Positions 57,684-64,000 of a stretch of 64,000 bases of DNA are shown piece after piece. Every line of letters begins with the position of its first letter. The stretch's first letter is position 1. The notes beneath the pieces are model-generated. The model did no database searches. It saw only the letters and a list, made by a program, of their open reading frames with translations, and was not told the origin of the DNA. The translations under genes and the position numbers were made by a program. This stretch comes from Zoroaster sp. YZ-2022 (taxonomy: Eukaryota; Echinodermata; Asteroidea; Forcipulatida; Zoroasteridae), in the NCBI GenBank assembly GCA_029582265.1, contig CM055817.1, positions 27,832,258 to 27,896,257 on the forward strand, given 5' to 3'.

Positions 57684-60600
57684 GTATGTCTATCTTTTAC
57701 ATGCTTAAGTCTTAAATATAATCCTATAGAACTCAGAGGTAATCAGTAGATAGATGAAAGTCCAATGTAATCAGCGCCCATATAAATTATAATGTTGCAT
57801 GATGCAGGCAAGGGTTAGGCCTACGTTACTTACACACTGGTCAAACTGCCATGACTGCTGCATCATCTTAGCTTACACATAGGTTAGGCTAAGCCTGCGT
57901 AACTCCAACTTTTCATGTTTCTGTTTGATCCATTTTGAAATATTTCAATACAGCCAGGGTTTATTGATTCATATTTTGTTGTAAATTGTATGAATAGGCC
58001 TGAGTTAATGAATAGGCGTTGATAATGTAGGCCAAATTGTATTTTAATATGCATATGGCTATGCAGTCTTTTGATAGGAGGACTAGTTTTAGTCATTTTT
58101 AAGTTTTTGCAAATCTGATGCCAACATGTTTGTCACTAATGAAAGTAAATGTCGATTTTGTTCCCCAGCAAGTCCCTAGATCACTAAAGCAGACCTTAAA
58201 ACAGGTAATCAATTATCTTAAGGGTAAAATCTAGGAGTAAAGAAGACTGTGATAACATTCATATCATATCATTTCTAATATTCCTTTCCTCCTTTACAGG
58301 CAAGAAGCAGCTCAAACATGACGACACAGAAATTATCAAAGGTAATAAAATGAAGTTTAAGTAGAGTTAATACATTATTGAGCTTATTAATGTACTTATT
58401 ACTTATTAATGAAAGCACTTGTTTAATGCAGGTATATTTCATTTGCTTTTAATTTTGTCCTTGGATTTTGTATAATTATCGTCAGCAGGTGATAACAAAG
58501 TAGATTGTGGCATTATTTTATCTGTTTTTTAAATGCTTAATTTAAGTTATTATCTTTCATATATTTACAGTGCCAGATGGACTGAATGATGTTCACATGC
58601 AGGTGTCTGATTCAGAGAGTAAGTTGATCTTCATAACAACGGCGCACCCAGGATTTTGCCTTTGGGGTGGGGGGGGGAGGGCTCCACCCAGGATTTTGTC
58701 TTGTGGGGGCTCAAAGAAAATTTTACTCTCACAAATCAACTAGGCCTAGTATGTATATGTACGTATATATGTAAAAAAAAAATTCGGGGACCCTCTTGGG
58801 GGGGCGGGGGCTCAAGCCCCCCCCTTGGGTGCCCCGGTGTTTCATAATTTTACAGTTCAGCAATGCCTCCAGGTATAGATAAACATTTAGTTGAAGATGT
58901 AGTTTCTACTGAGAATAATGGAAAATCTGAAACGCTTAATGTTATTCTCAATTGTATATATACAGTGCCAAACAATGATAAACTCAAGAATGATGTCCCC
59001 AAGAAAAGTTTGTCTGATCCAAAGGGTAAGTTGTTTTTCATAAGTTGTTTTACTACAGCAGACATTGCTCAATCATTCAGCAGTTCCTGCAGTATTAATG
59101 TACATTTTTGTAATAGATGAATATTTAGATAAAGATGCAGTTCTGACTTATACAACATTCTAAAATGATTGATTAAAATTATTCTCTATTATATAATACA
59201 GAGCTAAACAGTGACGGACTAAATGATGTTCGCATAAAAACGTTGTCTGATCCAAAGGGTAAGTTATGTTTGATAAATGTAAGTAATTTTACTGCTGCAG
59301 ACATTGCTCGTTCATTCAGCAGTAGCTGCAGTAGTAATGTACAATTTGTGATAAATGAAGATTTAGATAAAGATGTAGTTTCTTGCTTATAATAAATTAT
59401 AAAGTGCTTTATTTAAATTACTCTCTATCATTTTACAGAGCCAAACAATGATGGACTGAATGATGTTCACATGGAAAGTTTGTCTGATTCAGAGGGTATG
59501 TTGCTTTTCATAATTGGTTCTACAGACCTATTTCCTGAAGTGCTTGAAACATTTTCAACAAAGCACAATTTGGAGCTAGATTGTAGAAATTCTCCCATTT
59601 ATTTCAACTGCAATAATATAGCAGCTATACATCTGAGTGCCGTATGCAATTTGTTTGCAAATTCATATCATACCTTTTGTCAGAAAGTGAGCAACATTTT
59701 TATGTTATCATTTTTACAGATTATTTTCAACAGGACATTGTGGTAATGTGCAGCTCTTCAACTGAAAATGCATTTAGTGAGATATTAGACTGCATTAGCG
59801 ACTCTGATTTGAGTAAGTTATATATCCATAATTTCCTGAATATATTTAGTTGAGAAGTTTAAGTGAATGTTTCAAATACAAAATTTGTTAGATATTGGGC
59901 TTTATAGGCTATTTACCAATAATTCATTCATTCACAGATAATCCCAAAAGCAATCTGAACAAAGACGACAGCCTGCAGTTGTCTGATATAGACATACTTC
60001 TGGGACAAGTGGCACCAGAAGAGGATAACCAAAAGGTAATGCACTTCTCTTTTATTTACAGTTATGCATTATTTGTGTACAAAGCTATGGAGATACTTCT
60101 GTTCTGCCTTGAATGACATCACAATATGGCTCAGGAATGTGGACATTTTCATTAGCAAAAGACCAAAATGTTTAAATTTCTCCCTTGTATTACTATACAG
60201 TAACACGTAAAGTAAGCTGTCCTACATGTATTCAAATCATAACAATTCTATTGCATGGCTCCTTTAAGTGTAATTAAGGTTGTGCTCAATATTAAATGCT
60301 AAATAAAATCTTCTATCACAAAATGCACATCACTACGGCAGGTATTGCTGAAGAACCTGATGCAGTTCAACAAGAAGTTGTAGATCAACCTCCACCCAAC
60401 AAAGATGGCAGCCTGCTATTGTCTGATATAGACCTACTTCTTGGACAAGTAGCACCAGAAGAGGATAGTCAAAAGGTAATGTAATCATCTTTTATTTATA
60501 GGTATACACTTTTTTATTTTAATGTTACAGCTATTTCTTTAATTGTAATTAAATAATACTCAAGACAAAATACAAAATAAAATCTTCATCTATCACAAAT

Positions 60601-60700
60601 GCAGGTATTGCTGAACAACCTGAGGAAGTTCCACTAGATGCTGTAGATCAGCCTCCACCCAATCCAGAGGCTCTGCAAGAGAGGTTAAATAAATCTAAAG
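57608..60700 (+). CDS. 5' half of a multi-exon gene with repeated short acidic exons
   Basis: Exons that chain in phase 1: 57608-57683, 58300-58341 (GKKQLKHDDTEIIK), 58571-58618 (VPDGLNDVHMQVSDSE), 58966-59025 (PNNDKLKNDVPKKSLSDPK), 59202-59258 (ELNSDGLNDVRIKTLSDPK), 59439-59495 (EPNNDGLNDVHMESLSDSE), 59720-59812, and 60605-60700 (VDQPPPNPEALQERLNKS). Exons 59938-60035 and 60342-60475 carry SLQLSDIDILLGQVAPEED and SLLLSDIDLLLGQVAPEED but end in phase 0, so they may be alternative ends or decayed. No known domain. The product would be acidic and disordered. Confidence 0.55.
58620..58860. other. intron with G-rich low-complexity sequence
   Basis: About 58640-58690 and 58795-58835 contain GGGGGGG runs and paired CACCCAGGATTTTG copies resembling transposon-end sequence in inverted orientation. 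No coding content. Confidence 0.4.
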
Positions 60701-60959
60701 GTGAGGTTGAATAATCCTTTTGCTGTGGATGTTATGCAATATTAAGGAGGACTTTATATTCATATTTCACACATAGCAGTTACTGTGGACACATAAAGAT
60801 GTCGCTTGAATGCCCTGTTGTAAAATTCTCCTTCCACGCAAACTCAAATTATTTAGTAATTCTTGACCATTAGTGATATAAATGAATCAATCTGAATTAC
60901 TAGCAATTTGTTTTACTTTTTTCAGAAAACATTTTATTTCTTTGTATATATTTAAACAG

Positions 60960-61420
60960 ATAAAAACGGTGCAGATCAGTTGAACAAAAGAAACCCAGAG
61001 ACCAGGAGAACCACCATATACTTCGTCCATGTACACAGAAATGCAGGAGAAAGTGTTCAGAGAAGTTTTCTGAGGAACAGAGACAAGAAATTTTCAAGAA
61101 CTTTTGGGACATGAGCTACGATCACAGACGTGACTGGCTCGTTCACAACGTGGATGAAGAAAAGAAGAGGTCCTTCACAACACCAAACCGAGGGTCGCGC
61201 AGAGAATGTACTCTAAAGTGGCGGTTCGGATCAACACAAGTGTGCAAATGTTTTTTCTTGCACACGATCGGGTATCATGGCGACCAGGTTGTTAAGTCTG
61301 CTCTGAAAAATGTCAGGAAGGATGGGGTGTTGTAGTCGGTGCGCATGGCGACAGGCGTGGTCAACATGTACCACAGAACAAATTTGATGAGGGTACCGCA
61401 AACATGTAATAGATCATATT
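60960..61420 (+). pseudogene. N-terminal region of transposase-like protein, frameshifted
   Basis: After TTTAAACAG at 60959 the phase-1 frame soon stops. From 61021 another frame reads LRPCTQKCRRKCSEKFSEEQ, RQEIFKNFWDM, RRECTLKWRF and QVCKCFFLHTIGYHGDQVV, a Cys-cluster plus conserved FFL-T-G region. It breaks after KNVRKDG (61325), continues as VVVGAHGDRRGQHVPQNKFD in a second frame to about 61400, then returns to the frame of the main ORF. Two single-base shifts imply a decaying gene or assembly errors. Confidence 0.6.
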
Positions 61421-62680
61421 GAATCCTTTCGACCGCAGGTCTCACATTACAGGCGGGACCATGCTCCCAAGAGGAGGTACCTTCCATCCGACCTATCAAT
61501 ATGTTCAATGCATCAGGTCTTCAATGAAAGTCAACAGGCATCTGGCCAAGACCAATGTTCCTTCCAATACTACTACAAGGTATTCAGCTCTATGAATATT
61601 TCATTCTCGTCTCCTGAAAATGACCTGTGTAAAACATGCCTCATCCACGAACAAGCACATCCACCACTACAAGCATCGGCGGATGACCTCCCCCATAACT
61701 GCAGTAACTGTAACTGCCACGCTTGTTCTGGATATGTTGAACACAAAACCAGAGCTGCCCAAGCAAGGGCAGCTCTCAATGCAGACACAGAGCGGATGAA
61801 GAATGATGACCAAGTCCTTGTAACAACTGTAGACATGCAAAAGACAATTTGCATGCCAAAATTACCCACCAAGGACTATTACTTCAGCCGAAAACTTGTG
61901 CTTTTCAACGAGACTTTCACTTCACCTGGCAAAGATGCACCAGCGGTGGCTGTTCTGTGGCACGAGGGAGAAGCCGGGAGGAAAGCCTACAATGTTGCAA
62001 GTGCATATTTGACTTTTCTTCGGTTCAACAGAGATATCCAGGAGGTAATCCTCTTTGCTGATAACTGCAGTGCCCAAAACAAAAACTGGACGCTGTTTTC
62101 AGCATTTCCTCGCATGGTTAACAATTCTTCCATTGGCATCACCTGTATATCTCTGAAGTACTTAGAACCTGGCCATACATTCATGGCGGCAGATAGTGTA
62201 CACGGGTCCATCACCACCAAGTTGAAAAGCAAGAGCGAAGTTTATGATTTCCAAGACTATATCGAGCTCATAGAAAAGTCACGCAAGCAGCTAAAGTGTG
62301 CAACTATCGATCACAAACAGATGTTCTTATTTGAACACCAGGCCAAGAAGACATCAGTACTTCTCAAGGATATCAAGGTCGTGCAGTTTAGGCGTGGCTC
62401 CATACAAATGTTCTACAAGACATCTCATAATCAGGAAGACTTCTTGGAGCTAGGATTCCTAAAGAAGGTTTCTGCACGCGAATTGACAGTGAAAATGGAG
62501 AATGGTGAAGACCCGCTAGCATCAGTTCCAGTGATGGAGAGACCTAGGGGCATATCTGCTTTGAAGAAAACTGACTTGATGACACTTGCCAGCATGATCC
62601 CACGCTACAAGGCAGCTTTCTTTGAACAACTACTGGTAAATGACAAATCAGAGGACTTGGAAACTGTTGAAGAATATTAA
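61404..62680 (+). CDS. transposase-like / RNase-H-like protein, C-terminal region
   Basis: Continuous frame from HVIDHIESFRPQVSHYRRDH (61404) through 61508 to stop at 62680. It contains DLCKTCLIHEQ and CSNCNCHACSGYVEH (Cys/His cluster), TTVDMQKTICMPKLPTKDYY, FSRKLVLFNETF, VLWHEGEAGRKAYNVASAYL, EVILFADNCSAQNKNWTLF and LEPGHTFMAADSVHGSI. The spaced Asp motifs (VDMQ, ADNC, AADSVHG) resemble an RNase-H-type nuclease core, as in transposases. Similar uncharacterised proteins are scattered in invertebrate genomes. I cannot name the family. It could be a domesticated transposase fused to the acidic exons upstream. Confidence 0.7.
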
Positions 62681-64000
62681 CAGACTTACAATTTCGTGCA
62701 GTGGCGTCCAGCGAATTTCAGTGTTATTACTTCCTGAATACAATCGCAGGCTATGGCAGACCTCGGTGAAAAAGTAGGAGAAAAGTAGGAATACTTGAAT
62801 GCTTGCGATTGCTACTTTGACTTTTGGCAAAAGAACCTTGTTACTTGCAATGGAGCCTTCTCTACCAAAACAGTGGAATATGTTTGACACAATCTTTATT
62901 TAGTGCTTTAAAAAAAGAAAATAATTTTTTTCAATTTGTTTTATCTAGAAATTAAGTATTCTTAAATTTAAGCTTTAAAATTGAAGTTTGCCAGAAGCCG
63001 TTTAAATGTACACGCCTCATAGAAGTGAGTCACACTAACCAAGCTTGCTTTGAAATGCACTCTTCATATTCATTTCAAATCAATTCGCACATTTTAAGTG
63101 TCATTAGCCTTCTTGAGACACAATGGAAGGGCGAGATTTGGTTTGATTAAATTTGTATACAAAAAGGTTTGACCCGAACCAAATAGCTCCCTCAAACTGT
63201 GTCCACCGTATCTCATGAAGGCTGTCTTCACTATATTCCTGCCTATTTTCTGGCACAATATCGTTGCTGTAAAAGTTGCTGTTCAGTAAATTTGTAATAC
63301 AACATGCACAATTCAAACCTCACACAGTTTATCTTAAGAAGAATTGTCTTTTTATGGACTAGCCAGTTGTTTGACTTGTAATTAATTGGTCCAACTTTAA
63401 GAAATGTGTAAAAATTTAACTTGAAAACTTACGATGAGTTACCATTTCCCCAGCTGTATGATGTGAGTATGAATTTAGCAAAACGGTTGTAGAAGCATGT
63501 CAACAGAGATGAATATAAGGGTCATGTGTGAGAATCCTTTGACGTTGAAGTTTTTATGTTGTTTGTTACATTGTGATGTTTATTTCACAAAATTGTACCA
63601 TCATCATCGACATCCCAGTCATCACCACCGTCACTGTCACCATCATATCATCGCCTACCACCACCACCACCACCAACATCCCCATCAACATCCCCCATCA
63701 CCACCATCGTCTACATCTTTGTTGATTTGTTTTTCAAATTGTATTTTTCATACAAGATGATATGGGTCCGTAACTGACTATTTCCGTTGTTTGTCAGTTT
63801 GACAATATAGTTTGTGGGAATAGTTGACCTTTTGTTTACAGGTAGGCCTATTTTTGGTCATAAAAGGGGAAATATGTTGAAGAGACGGGATATTTTTTCA
63901 GATCCTTGGTAGCAATACAATAGCTACATTGTAAGCTTTCATGCCTCATCAATTGCGGGCAATCAGTTGCAAGTACTGGTTCAATAGAAGTTAGAACCGG
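62681..64000. other. 3' flank; low-complexity CACCAT tract
   Basis: AT-rich with no gene. At 63600-63715 a CATCAT/CACCAC tract gives spurious His-rich frames. No clear AATAAA is seen in the first 300 bp after the stop. Confidence 0.5.

Noticed and set aside
58169..58204. 36-nt exon between TTCCCCAG and GTAATC
   Set aside because: Both possible frames hit a stop (TAG or TAA) when joined to the first exon; skipping it to 58300 keeps frame.
63497..63760. His-rich coding frame
   Set aside because: Produced by a CATCAT/CACCAC low-complexity tract without any gene context.

Overview
This is animal nuclear DNA. It shows GT-AG introns with exons that follow domain boundaries, a rhodopsin-class 7TM receptor, long AT-rich introns, and many kinds of transposable elements and microsatellites. 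Several LINE clades (L1/Tx1-like, CR1/L2-like, R2-like), a Penelope-like element, piggyBac, Tc1/mariner, Harbinger-like and THAP-bearing DNA elements, tRNA-derived SINEs and an LDLa/CUB/LRR receptor suggest an invertebrate deuterostome, most likely an echinoderm. That placement is inference.

Layout. 1-8.4 kb: intergenic or 5' flank with microsatellites, a foldback element rich in GGTGCA motifs and a LINE remnant. 8.48-40.93 kb (+): one large gene assembled here from 22 exons whose phases all agree. It encodes 2 LDLa, 3 tandem CUB + small Cys-rich modules, a fourth CUB, 2 more LDLa, an LRR N-cap, 6 LRRs and a seven-helix domain with LGR-type signatures. It resembles molluscan GRL101 and relaxin-receptor-like type C LGRs, with added CUB domains. 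The signal-peptide exon was not found. The three CUB modules come from a tandem genomic triplication whose introns are still alignable, so later insertions can be mapped to the base. The 10-kb intron at 18.7-28.8 kb is a LINE graveyard: an L1/Tx1-like element (-) cut by a CR1-like element, a Jockey-superfamily fragment (+), and an R2-like element (-) split by a 2.5-kb DNA transposon that itself carries a TTAA-flanked element with a THAP remnant.

41-57 kb: mobile-element territory. It holds a decayed piggyBac with TTAA ends, a 22-bp GC-rich minisatellite, a TCTATAGA palindrome cluster, a tRNA-SINE dimer, a Penelope-like GIY-YIG fragment, an L2-like LINE cut precisely by a mariner with an intact 365-aa transposase and about 220-bp inverted repeats, and further L1/Tx1-like fragments.

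57.6-62.7 kb (+): a second multi-exon locus. Its 5' part is an array of very short phase-1 exons encoding near-repeats of an acidic peptide. Its 3' part is a transposase-like or RNase-H-like protein region (Cys cluster, conserved Asp motifs) interrupted by frameshifts. The last 1.3 kb holds no gene that I can see.
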